Below, piece after piece: positions 27,721 through 34,610 of a stretch of DNA of 34,610 nt. Origin of the DNA: an uncultured Burkholderiales bacterium (lineage in GTDB: Bacteria; Pseudomonadota; Gammaproteobacteria; Burkholderiales; Burkholderiaceae_A). Every line of letters begins with the position of its first letter. Within the stretch, counting starts at the first letter, position 1. The position numbers and the translations under genes are program-made. Location: contig CALMJH010000023.1 in NCBI GenBank assembly GCA_937864175.1, positions 1 through 34,610 of the forward strand. Reading direction: 5' to 3'. The notes beneath the pieces were generated by a model. The model had not been told where the DNA came from, did no database searches, and saw nothing but the letters and a program-made list of their open reading frames with translations.

Positions 27721-29436
27721 GTGCCATGGGCAACCCCTCTCTCACGGCCAGACCACTCCCCCATCCTCGACTTCTCACAAAGGCCCCTAGCCTTGAACAA
27801 ACCCGCTTCGCAATCATTGCCCGTCATCATCATTGGCTCTGGCCTGGCCGGACTCACCGTCGCCCTCGAACTCGCCGACCACCGACCCGTGGTCATGCTG
27901 GCCAAAAGAGACCTCTCCGAGTCTGCGACCGCCTGGGCCCAGGGTGGCATCGTGGGCGTCATCGACGAGGCCGATGACATCGAAGCCCATGTGGCCGACA
28001 CCCTTGAGGCGGGGGCCGGCCTGGTGGTCGAGCCCGTCGCCCGTCAGATCGCCAGCGAGAGTGCGGCAGCCATTGAGTGGCTCATCGACCAGGGCGTTCC
28101 ATTTACAGAGGACCCCGCTGGCCCCAAGGGCCTGCACCTGGTGAAAGAAGGTGGTCACAGCCACCGGCGCATCGCCCATGCCGCCGATGCCACAGGCAAG
28201 GCCATTCATGAGGTCTTGCTAGAAAAAGCCCAGGCCCATCCCAACATCCAGCTGCTGCAAGGCTATATGGCGGTGGACCTGGTGGTCCGCAAGCACCTGG
28301 CCTATGAGCGGCAGCCTGGCCAGCCTCGCCCCCAGCAGGCCTGCTACGGGGTCTATGCACTCAACCTTCAGACCGGTCGTGTCGAGGCCATGCCCGCCTC
28401 GGCGGTGGTGTTGGCCACGGGTGGTGCGGGCAAGGTCTACCGCTACACCAGCAACCCCGAGACGGCCACTGGCGATGGCATTGCCATGGCCTGGCGGGCG
28501 GGCTGTCGGGTCGCCAATATGGAGTTCATTCAGTTCCACCCCACCTGTCTCTATCACTCACAAGACCGCACCTTCCTCATCACCGAGGCCCTGCGTGGTG
28601 AAGGTGCCCGACTCGAGCTGCCCGATGGCACCCGGTTCATGCCCGACCACGACCCGCGTGCGGAGCTGGCCCCGCGCGACATCGTGGCCCGTGCGATTGA
28701 CTTCGAGATGAAAAAGCATGGCCTGGACTATGTGAACCTCAATGCCACGCACCTGGGCGAGGCCTTCCTCAAGGAACACTTTCCCAACATCTATGCCCGC
28801 TGCATGGCCCTGGGCATCGACATGAGCAAGCGGTCCATTCCGGTAGTGCCGGCGGCCCACTACACCTGTGGTGGCGTGGTCACCGACCTCCAGGGCCAGA
28901 CCGACCTGCCCAACCTCTTTGCCGTGGGCGAGTGTGGCTACACCGGCCTGCATGGGGCCAACCGCCTGGCTAGCAACTCCCTGCTCGAGTGTGTTGTGGT
29001 GGGTCAGCATGCCGCCCAGACCATCGTCCAGACCCCACCCGTCCAGGCCCCCCAAGTCCTGCCCTGGGACGAGAGCCTGGTAGAAGACGCCGACGAGGCC
29101 GTGGTCATCTCGCACAACTGGGACGAGCTGCGGCTGCTGATGTGGAACTACGTGGGCATCGTCCGAACCAACCGTCGTCTTGAGCGGGCCCTGCATCGTA
29201 TTGAGCTGCTCAAAGACGAAGTCCAGGACTACTACGCCAACTTCAAAGTCAGTCGCGACTTGCTAGAGCTTCGAAACCTGCTGGAGTGTGCCGACCTGAT
29301 TGTGCGCAGCGCCCTGATGCGCAAAGAGAGCCGCGGCCTTCACTTTAGCCAAGACTATCCCAAGACCTGGCCAGTCTCTTACCCGACCATCCTCACGCCC
29401 ATCAAACGACGCGCAGGGAGTAGTCAACCGCTTTGA
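27721..29436 (+). CDS. nadB: L-aspartate oxidase
   Basis: FAD enzyme that oxidises L-aspartate to iminoaspartate, the first step of bacterial NAD synthesis; NadA uses the product. The protein shows the dinucleotide-binding VIIIGSGLAGLTVALEL, AQGGIVGVIDEADDIEAHV, EGGHSHRRIAHAADATG, ATGGAGKVYRYTSNP, FIQFHPTCLY, RGEGARLELPDGTRFM, the active-site PAAHYTCGGVVTD and GLHGANRLASNSLLECVV, and the MRKESRGLHFSQDYP end. The start is uncertain. ATG 27700 lies in a hairpin without a ribosome site. GTG 27721 has GGGAG nine bases upstream and is used here. TTG 27793 has AAAGG upstream and would give a 547-residue protein, nearest the family length. The last 35 bp overlap nadC on the other strand. Confidence 0.93.
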   Translation: MPWATPLSRPDHSPILDFSQRPLALNKPASQSLPVIIIGSGLAGLTVALELADHRPVVMLAKRDLSESATAWAQGGIVGVIDEADDIEAHVADTLEAGAGLVVEPVARQIASESAAAIEWLIDQGVPFTEDPAGPKGLHLVKEGGHSHRRIAHAADATGKAIHEVLLEKAQAHPNIQLLQGYMAVDLVVRKHLAYERQPGQPRPQQACYGVYALNLQTGRVEAMPASAVVLATGGAGKVYRYTSNPETATGDGIAMAWRAGCRVANMEFIQFHPTCLYHSQDRTFLITEALRGEGARLELPDGTRFMPDHDPRAELAPRDIVARAIDFEMKKHGLDYVNLNATHLGEAFLKEHFPNIYARCMALGIDMSKRSIPVVPAAHYTCGGVVTDLQGQTDLPNLFAVGECGYTGLHGANRLASNSLLECVVVGQHAAQTIVQTPPVQAPQVLPWDESLVEDADEAVVISHNWDELRLLMWNYVGIVRTNRRLERALHRIELLKDEVQDYYANFKVSRDLLELRNLLECADLIVRSALMRKESRGLHFSQDYPKTWPVSYPTILTPIKRRAGSSQPL

Positions 29437-30319
29437 GGTCTTTGGTGAGCCGGCCAATCGAGATACGGTCCACTCCGGTGGTCGCAATCTCTCGCAGGCC
29501 CTCTAGACCAATGCCACCGCTGGCCTCAAGGAATGCAGGCTCTCGACCCTGCTCTGCGCAGATGGCTTGTGTCATGGCCACGGCCTGTCGCATCTGATCC
29601 AGCGTGAAGTTGTCAATCAACAGACTGGTTGCGCCAGCAGCCAAAGCCTCTCGCAACTCCTCAAAGGTCTCGACTTCAATCTGGATCGAGACATCGGCTT
29701 GAAGCGTCCTGTTTAAGGCCTCGGCTGCTTGCAAGGCAGCGGTCACACCACCGGCTGCGGCGATGTGGTTCTCTTTGATCAAGATGCCGTCCCAGAGGGC
29801 CATGCGCTGGTTCTGTCCACCACCAATGCGGACCGCATACTTCTGAGCCTGGCGCAGGCCCGGCAAGGTCTTACGGGTATCGAGCACATGACAGCCCCTG
29901 GGATTGGGGCTTGCGCCTTCAATCGCCTTTGCATACTGACGGGTGAGTGTGGCCACAGCCGAGAGGGTCTGGAGAAAGTTCATGGCGGGGCGCTCAGCGG
30001 TGAGCATGGCTCGAGCCTGACAACGAATGCTGCAGACCACATCGCCGGGCGACATCTCATCGCCTTCGTCAAACGACCAGTCGATCTGAGCCTCGGGGTC
30101 CAAGGCCTTAAAGCAGCCCTCAAACCAGTCCCGTCCGCAGAGGACAGCTGTCTCGCGAACGATCAGTCGTGCAGTCTTGGGTTCATCGGGCACCAACTGG
30201 GCGGTGTAGTCACAGACACCAACATCCTCACGCAGTGCATCGGCAATGTTGCGGGCCCGTGCCTCTTGAAGGGTCTCGTTAGAGGTGGGCGGCACAAAGT
30301 TCATCAGATGCTGAGACAT
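29402..30319 (-). CDS. nadC: Nicotinate-nucleotide diphosphorylase (carboxylating)
   Basis: Also called quinolinate phosphoribosyltransferase; it joins quinolinate and PRPP to form nicotinate mononucleotide with loss of CO2. The 305-residue protein has the N-terminal IADALREDVGVCDYTAQLVP, then RPAMNFLQTLSAVATLT, the phosphoribosyl-binding DTRKTLPGLRQAQKYAVRIGGGQNQRMALWDG, IKENHIAA, VEVETFEELREAL in slightly altered form, and EASGGIGLEGLREIATTGVDRIS. It begins with ATG 30319, 25 bp after nadA, so the two form an operon. Its stop lies inside the 3' end of the convergent nadB gene. Confidence 0.96.
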   Translation of the reverse strand: MSQHLMNFVPPTSNETLQEARARNIADALREDVGVCDYTAQLVPDEPKTARLIVRETAVLCGRDWFEGCFKALDPEAQIDWSFDEGDEMSPGDVVCSIRCQARAMLTAERPAMNFLQTLSAVATLTRQYAKAIEGASPNPRGCHVLDTRKTLPGLRQAQKYAVRIGGGQNQRMALWDGILIKENHIAAAGGVTAALQAAEALNRTLQADVSIQIEVETFEELREALAAGATSLLIDNFTLDQMRQAVAMTQAICAEQGREPAFLEASGGIGLEGLREIATTGVDRISIGRLTKDLKAVDYSLRVV

Positions 30320-30344
30320 TCAGACTGCTGGGCTCGGCGGATGC

Positions 30345-31496
30345 CTAAGCAGCCCCAATTTCTTTGACAAAGCCGTGTTGGGCCCGTGCCAGTTTCTCAG
30401 GATGGTGAGCGGTGAAATCCAGCATACGGTCAATGCAGCGCCTGGCTTTCAGACCCACAGCCGGATCCACCTGAACCTCAAAGGGGTTGGGGCCCGGCCG
30501 GTCAAACGACAAGCAGGCCTTTAGGCCGACCAGGCCATTCATGGCCATCCAAGGACAGTGGGCGCAACTCTTGCAGGTCGCGCTGTTGCCGGCGGTGGGG
30601 GCCTCGATGAGCTGCTTCCCAGGTGCCAGCTGACGCATGCGGTGCAAGATGCCCTGGTCGGTGGCCACGATGAAACTCTCTCCGGGCCCATCGACCACCG
30701 CCTTGATCATGGCGCTGGTGGACCCCACCACATCCGCCAAGGCAGTCACAGCAGCCGGCGACTCGGGATGGACCAAAACCTTGGCAGTGGGATGCTTGGC
30801 CTTCAGCGTCACCAACTCGGCTGCCTTGAACTCGTCGTGGACCACACAGTGGCCCTCCCAGAGCAGCAGGTCTGCGCCTGTCTGGTCGGCGACGTATCGG
30901 CCCAAGTGGCGGTCCGGGGCAAACAGAATTTTCTGGCCCTGCTGGTGAAGCTCATGAACAATGGCCAAGGCACATGAACTGGTGACCATCCAGTCTGCCC
31001 TGGCTTTGACCGCGGCACTGGTGTTGGCATAGACCACGACCTGACGGTCTGGATGGGCATCGCAAAAACGGGCAAAGTCCTCTGGGGGGCAGCCCAGGTC
31101 CAAGGAGCAGGTCGCATCCAGATCAGGCATGAGCACGGTCTTCTCGGGCGACAGAATCTTGGCCGTCTCGCCCATAAACCGAACGCCCGCCACCACCAGC
31201 GTCTGGGCAGCATGGTTTTTTCCAAACCGCGCCATCTCTAGAGAGTCGGCCACAAAACCACCGGTCTCCCAGGCAAGATCCTGCAGCAGGCTGTCGACGT
31301 AGTAGTGGGCCACCAAGACTGCATTTCTGGCCTTTAGCAGGGCCTTGATCTCGTTGACCAGGGGCGCCCTGGCCTCCGCCGCCAGGGGCTCGGGCACCTT
31401 GGCCCAGGCCGAGGCCGTGCAGACGCCACCCACCGCGTCCTGGCGGGGGAAGTCAAAGGCGACCTTCTGAGACAAGGGAGGCATCGTGGTTTCCAT
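30345..31496 (-). CDS. nadA: Quinolinate synthase A
   Basis: Condenses iminoaspartate with dihydroxyacetone phosphate to quinolinate using a [4Fe-4S] cluster. The 383-residue protein carries the three expected cluster cysteines: Cys130 in [11 protein letters not shown], Cys217 in [11 protein letters not shown] and Cys314 at the end of [13 protein letters not shown], each offset by 17 from E. coli Cys113, Cys200 and Cys297. Other motifs are [14 protein letters not shown] and [17 protein letters not shown]. The C-xx-C-xx-C arrangement is typical of the proteobacterial type. Start ATG 31496 has no obvious ribosome site; an in-frame ATG four codons later is possible. Dihydroxyacetone phosphate is also the product of the nearby tetronate pathway. 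It is divergent from acuI. Confidence 0.96.
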   Translation of the reverse strand: METTMPPLSQKVAFDFPRQDAVGGVCTASAWAKVPEPLAAEARAPLVNEIKALLKARNAVLVAHYYVDSLLQDLAWETGGFVADSLEMARFGKNHAAQTLVVAGVRFMGETAKILSPEKTVLMPDLDATCSLDLGCPPEDFARFCDAHPDRQVVVYANTSAAVKARADWMVTSSCALAIVHELHQQGQKILFAPDRHLGRYVADQTGADLLLWEGHCVVHDEFKAAELVTLKAKHPTAKVLVHPESPAAVTALADVVGSTSAMIKAVVDGPGESFIVATDQGILHRMRQLAPGKQLIEAPTAGNSATCKSCAHCPWMAMNGLVGLKACLSFDRPGPNPFEVQVDPAVGLKARRCIDRMLDFTAHHPEKLARAQHGFVKEIGAA

Positions 31497-31619
31497 CCAT
31501 TCATCTTAGTGGGTTTTGGCTCTAGGATTGGCCCTGGTCTGTAAACCCATTTCCAACCCCGGTGGCTGCTCACAGGGCCAAGCCACTCAAGGGATCCGTG
31601 TTTATTTTGGAGTCCACTC
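31497..31619. promoter_or_regulatory. Divergent nadA / acuI intergenic region
   Basis: The 123-bp gap must hold promoters for both genes. On the plus strand TTGGCT (31516-31521) and TGTAAA (31540-31545), 18 bp apart, are a weak promoter candidate for acuI. A clear GGAG lies 8 bases before the acuI ATG. No strong palindrome or NAD-responsive site was recognised. Confidence 0.35.
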
Positions 31620-32633
31620 ATGTTCAAGGCTATTTTGCTTACCAAGCCCAGTCCAGAAGCGCCCAGTCAGGCCGAAGTTGCCTCAGTTAAAGAGGACCAG
31701 CTCCCAGCCACTGGCGACAAAGACGTCTTGGTCAAGGTCGACTACTCCACCATCAACTTCAAAGATGGCCTGGCCATTACAGGTGGCACGCCAGCCGGCC
31801 GGGCCCCGGTGGTTCGCAGTTTTCCCATGGTGCCCGGCATCGACTTTGCCGGAACAGTTCTGGAGAGCGACGACCCCACCTTCAAGAAGGGCGACAAGGT
31901 GGTGCTCAATGGCTGGGGCGTGGGTGAGGGACACTGGGGCGGACTAGCCCAGAAGGCCCGTGTGAAAGGTGACTGGCTGATTCACCTCCCCAAGGCCTTT
32001 AGCACTCGCCAGGCCATGGCGATTGGAACCGCTGGCTACACCGCCATGCTCTGCGTGCAGGCGCTCCAGCGCCACGGCACCAAGCATGCAGACGGCGAGG
32101 TCTTGGTCACCGGTGCGGCTGGTGGTGTGGGGTCGGTGGCGATCGCCTTACTGGCAAAGCTTGGATTTCAGGTTGTCGCCTCGACGGGCCGGCTCGAGGA
32201 AGCCGACTACCTAAAGAGTATTGGTGCGACCACGGTCATGGACCGCAACGAGTTGTCCCAGCCCGGCAAGCCCCTGCAAAAAGAGCGTTGGGCTGCGGTG
32301 GTCGACAGCGTGGGCAGTCACACGCTGGTCAACGCCTGCGCCCAGACCAAGATGTTTGGCGCAGTGGCCGCCTGCGGACTGGCCCAGGGCCTGGATTTTC
32401 CTGCAACCGTGGCGCCCTTTATTCTGCGCGGCGTGACGCTCTATGGCGTCAACAGCGTTCTGGTCCCGCGTGAGCGTCGCGAGGCGGCCTGGACCCAACT
32501 CACCATTGATCTAGACATGGGCAAACTCGATGCCATGACCCATGAGATTGGCCTGGCCGATGCAATTCCCATGGCAGAAAAAATTCTGGCGGGCCAAGTG
32601 CGCGGAAGACTGGTGGTGGATGTGAACCGGTAG
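31620..32633 (+). CDS. acuI: Acrylyl-CoA reductase, AcuI/YhdH type
   Basis: A zinc-free medium-chain dehydrogenase/reductase of 337 residues that reduces acryloyl-CoA to propionyl-CoA with NADPH, which detoxifies acrylate and serves 3-hydroxypropionate or DMSP breakdown. Characteristic stretches are VKVDYSTINFKDGLAI, SFPMVPGIDFAGTV, GWGVGEGHWGGLAQKARV, GTAGYTAMLCV, the cofactor-binding LVTGAAGGVGSVAIALLAKLG, and the family signature GVTLYGVNSVLVPRERREAAW, followed by LAGQVRGRLVVDV. The ATG at 31620 has a good GGAG site. It stands alone, divergent from nadA, and its stop is 2 bp from the stop of the convergent toxin gene. No DMSP lyase or propionyl-CoA genes are close by. Confidence 0.9.
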   Translation: MFKAILLTKPSPEAPSQAEVASVKEDQLPATGDKDVLVKVDYSTINFKDGLAITGGTPAGRAPVVRSFPMVPGIDFAGTVLESDDPTFKKGDKVVLNGWGVGEGHWGGLAQKARVKGDWLIHLPKAFSTRQAMAIGTAGYTAMLCVQALQRHGTKHADGEVLVTGAAGGVGSVAIALLAKLGFQVVASTGRLEEADYLKSIGATTVMDRNELSQPGKPLQKERWAAVVDSVGSHTLVNACAQTKMFGAVAACGLAQGLDFPATVAPFILRGVTLYGVNSVLVPRERREAAWTQLTIDLDMGKLDAMTHEIGLADAIPMAEKILAGQVRGRLVVDVNR

Positions 32634-32635
32634 GA

Positions 32636-33064
32636 TCAGATCACCAGCAGGTGCTGTGGTCTTGCCCCGACCACAGCCGCCAAAGGTAGTTTGGCGTCGA
32701 GTGTCACCAAGCGCCCCTCATTCTGAACGGCAAGCGCAAGTAGCATGAGATCCGTGAGTTGCCGCTGACCGTGAATTCGCGAGTGATCAAAAACGGTCGT
32801 GTCTTGAAGCTGCTGATCCAATGCCCACCAGACATGCTGCGGTGATCGCGCCAAACACGAGATCGCCTGAAAGGCCTGCGACAGACTAATCGGGTTGAGA
32901 TAGGTCGGTTGAGAAATCACCCTTACAAAACCCATCTGGGTAATGGCGCAGGTTGCAAATCGCAAGTCTTTAGACCTAGACACCCATTGCAAGACCCGAC
33001 TGTGGTGAATGTGCTGCTGATCCATCAACGCGATCAACACATTGACATCAAACAGAGCGATCAA
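32636..33064 (-). CDS. PIN-domain toxin of a VapBC-like module
   Basis: A 142-residue PIN-domain protein, probably an RNA endonuclease toxin held in check by the antitoxin encoded just upstream. The N-terminus MIALFDVNVLIALMD carries the first metal-binding Asp6; Asp105 in QLTDLMLLALA and Asp123 in LVTLDAKL supply further acidic ligands. The residue often acidic in the second position is Gln43 here (ITQMGFVRVIS), a variation also met in related toxins. The start is TTG 33064, the codon directly after the antitoxin TAG stop and in the same frame; no ATG would preserve Asp6. The gene looks less GC-rich than its neighbours by eye, which fits horizontal acquisition. The stop is 2 bp from the end of acuI. 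Confidence 0.85.
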   Translation of the reverse strand: MIALFDVNVLIALMDQQHIHHSRVLQWVSRSKDLRFATCAITQMGFVRVISQPTYLNPISLSQAFQAISCLARSPQHVWWALDQQLQDTTVFDHSRIHGQRQLTDLMLLALAVQNEGRLVTLDAKLPLAAVVGARPQHLLVI

Positions 33065-33373
33065 CTACAGCCCCTCGTCATCCAGAATGCGACGGACCAA
33101 TTCATTCGTGACCACCCCACCACGGGAGGGGATCGGAACAATACCCATCTGAGCCAGCTGCTCTTTGGCTTGTTGATAAGCCAGTTGCTCTGGCGTGCTT
33201 GAACCCTTGGCCTCATCCGCGGCGACGTCCTGAACCTGCCAGGCACCGGAGGATTGATGGAGACCGGACCTTGCCCATTCGCTCACCAATTGACCCATGG
33301 TCTTGCCCTCGGCCCGGGCCAATTCCTTGGCGGCCTGAACAAGGTCATCGTCGAGGTCTAGTGTTGTGCGCAT
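33065..33373 (-). CDS. Ribbon-helix-helix antitoxin partner of the PIN toxin
   Basis: A 102-residue protein with an N-terminal ribbon-helix-helix DNA-binding segment (MRTTLDLDDDLVQAAKELA, then EGKTMGQLVSEWARSGL) and a flexible C-terminal half ending VVTNELVRRILDDEGL that would bind and neutralise the toxin. ATG 33373 gives the standard antitoxin N-terminus; the frame also runs nine codons further upstream to a GTG that overlaps the photolyase stop. The stop TAG is immediately followed, in frame, by the toxin start TTG. Autoregulation is likely, and two direct repeats just upstream (33388-33412) are operator candidates. VapB or CopG-type naming is by similarity only. Confidence 0.8.
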   Translation of the reverse strand: MRTTLDLDDDLVQAAKELARAEGKTMGQLVSEWARSGLHQSSGAWQVQDVAADEAKGSSTPEQLAYQQAKEQLAQMGIVPIPSRGGVVTNELVRRILDDEGL

Positions 33374-33387
33374 AATTCGTACTCTAT

Positions 33388-33412
33388 CATCAAACATCAC
33401 GCATCAAACATC
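33388..33412. repeat. Two 11-bp direct repeats upstream of the antitoxin, candidate operator
   Basis: CATCAAACATC occurs at 33388-33398 and 33402-33412, period 14 bp, spanning the stop codon of the photolyase gene and ending 15 bp before the antitoxin ATG. Spaced direct half-sites suit a ribbon-helix-helix repressor binding as a dimer of dimers, so this may be the autoregulatory operator of the toxin-antitoxin genes. Confidence 0.5.
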
Positions 33413-34610
33413 TTTAGCTGAAGCACATCTGTGTCGGCAAACCCCGCCTTACCCGAGCGCCTCGGTCGCCCCTCCCTGTGAGGATTTCGACTGCCATGTT
33501 TCTCAAAGATCTGCCGCGCCTGGGCCTTGGCCTGACCATCCTTTCTAAGGGCCCAGAGTCGATCCCGGGCAGACTTGGCGGCCTCTAGGTGGTCCACCAC
33601 CGGAGCAGGCGGATGCTCCATGAACTCCGAATACTCAGGCGCCCATCGCGCAACAAAGACACCTGTCGGGTCTTGATCAAGCGCCTGCTTGACGGGGTTG
33701 TAGATGCGAATGGTGTTGATCCCAGTCGTACCACTCTGCATCTGAATCTGTGGCCAATGAATGCCGGGCTCATAGTCGGTGTAGAGACGGGCCAAGTGTT
33801 CACCTGTCTTGCGCCAATGCAGCCAGAGATGTTGGCTGGCAAATGAAATCAGCATGGCCCGCATGCGAAAGTTAATCCAGCCGTTGTGCTGCAGATAACG
33901 CATGCAGGCATCGACAAAAGCATAGCCCGTCTGCCCGGTCATCCAGGCCTGCAGTCGCCTATCCTCCTCCTCTGTCAGCTGGCCTTCATTGCGCAGGCCA
34001 CGCGTCGCAGGATGCAGGCAGCGGGACTCCATCTGGGGCTCCGTCTCCAGCTTCTGAATAAAGTGACAACGCCAGTGCAGCCTGCTCTCAAAACTCTTCA
34101 GGCTCATGAGCATGGCCTTGGCATCTGGATGCGGCAGACCGGGGGCTCCCAACTCGGCCTGCCAGCGGGCACGGGCAGACCAGACGGCCTGCACCACCTC
34201 CCGAATCGACAAGACGCCCCAGGCCAGATCGGCCGATAGCCGCGAGCAGGCGGACTCGGACGTGCCCGGACTGCTCATGTGTCGTCGGTAGTGCAACCCT
34301 CGGCCATCCAAGAAACTGCGCAGACGCTCTTGCGCCTGCGCACGCCCAGCTGTCTGACGTCCGGGACAGTCATCCGCAGCAGCCTGATCCAGCCAGGGCC
34401 GGAGAGCAGACGAGTGGGCGCCAGCGGTGACCAAGCTGCCGAACAGTTGACCCGAAAACGCTGGTTGCAATCGGTCCAACCACTGCTGTGTCAAAGCGCG
34501 ATTGGCGCTTAGCAGTTCATCAGGCCTTGCCTGAATCGGCTGGGTCATCCGCTCATCCCAATGCCTTGCCCACTGGTCTCGGTCCTTTAAGCGACGCACC
34601 ACATTGTTCT
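33397..34610 (-). CDS. Photolyase/cryptochrome-family flavoprotein, 5' end outside the window
   Basis: C-terminal FAD-binding part (about 404 codons visible) of a deoxyribodipyrimidine photolyase/cryptochrome family protein; light-driven repair of UV damage or light sensing is expected. The frame is open to the right edge, so the N-terminal antenna domain and true start lie beyond it; the GTG at 34602 is not the start. Seen are TGQTGYAFVDACMRYLQHNG, WINFRMRAMLISFASQHLWL, DYEPGIHWPQIQMQSGTTGI and IRIYNPVKQALDQDPTG, which align with the canonical TGxPxVDAxMR, NxxxWQWxxxTG and FxPxxQxxxxDPxGxY elements but with many changes. It belongs to a divergent subgroup; whether it repairs DNA is not decidable here. 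The antitoxin gene follows 23 bp later. Confidence 0.85.
   Translation of the reverse strand, partial: NNVVRRLKDRDQWARHWDERMTQPIQARPDELLSANRALTQQWLDRLQPAFSGQLFGSLVTAGAHSSALRPWLDQAAADDCPGRQTAGRAQAQERLRSFLDGRGLHYRRHMSSPGTSESACSRLSADLAWGVLSIREVVQAVWSARARWQAELGAPGLPHPDAKAMLMSLKSFESRLHWRCHFIQKLETEPQMESRCLHPATRGLRNEGQLTEEEDRRLQAWMTGQTGYAFVDACMRYLQHNGWINFRMRAMLISFASQHLWLHWRKTGEHLARLYTDYEPGIHWPQIQMQSGTTGINTIRIYNPVKQALDQDPTGVFVARWAPEYSEFMEHPPAPVVDHLEAAKSARDRLWALRKDGQAKAQARQIFEKHGSRNPHREGRPRRSGKAGFADTDVLQLKMFDA

Overview
The window is a GC-rich, gene-dense piece of bacterial chromosome. It most likely comes from a betaproteobacterium of the order Burkholderiales. The evidence is the run serC-pheA-hisC-tyrA-aroA with gyrA close by, ubiG-gph and ssrA in the same neighbourhood, a tmRNA tag reading ANDERFALAA, and the general look of the proteins. 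I could not run a search, so the genus is left open. No insertion sequence, prophage, integrase, CRISPR array, rRNA or ordinary tRNA was seen.

Left part (1-10649). Aromatic amino acid and serine genes run leftward: an AEC-family carrier, serC, pheA, hisC, tyrA and aroA, the last running off the left edge. gyrA lies upstream on the same strand. It is separated from serC by the divergently oriented pair of AEC carrier and YeiH-type exporter, and the yeiH-like gene overlaps the gyrA 3' end tail to tail by 51 bp. aroA carries an in-frame insertion bounded by a perfect 16-bp inverted repeat, the most striking sequence-level oddity in the window.

Middle part (10650-16808). An old yellow enzyme and a short-chain dehydrogenase lie upstream of gyrA on the minus strand. 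The tmRNA gene ssrA follows on the plus strand with promoter and terminator. Its terminator also faces a leftward operon of a methyltransferase, a stand-alone acyl-ACP synthetase resembling the C-terminal half of Aas, and purT.

Catabolic operon (16809-27525). Ten plus-strand genes are packed with mostly 4-bp ATGA overlaps: thiolase-like protein, acyl-CoA ligase, EamA permease, LtnD-like and DenD-like dehydrogenases, OtnK kinase, OtnC decarboxylase/aldolase, FAD-linked D-2-hydroxyacid dehydrogenase, ubiG and gph. The middle four form most of the known L-threonate/D-erythronate route to dihydroxyacetone phosphate, but the isomerase OtnI is not in the window. The last two genes are ubiquinone biosynthesis and phosphoglycolate salvage.

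Right part (27526-34610). NAD biosynthesis is arranged as nadB facing nadA-nadC, with a 35-bp tail-to-tail overlap and a potentially structured leader before nadB. Then come an AcuI-type acrylyl-CoA reductase, a VapBC-like toxin-antitoxin pair in which antitoxin and toxin share one reading frame split by a single TAG, and the 3' part of a photolyase/cryptochrome gene that enters from the right edge. No stretch longer than 300 bases lacks a gene.
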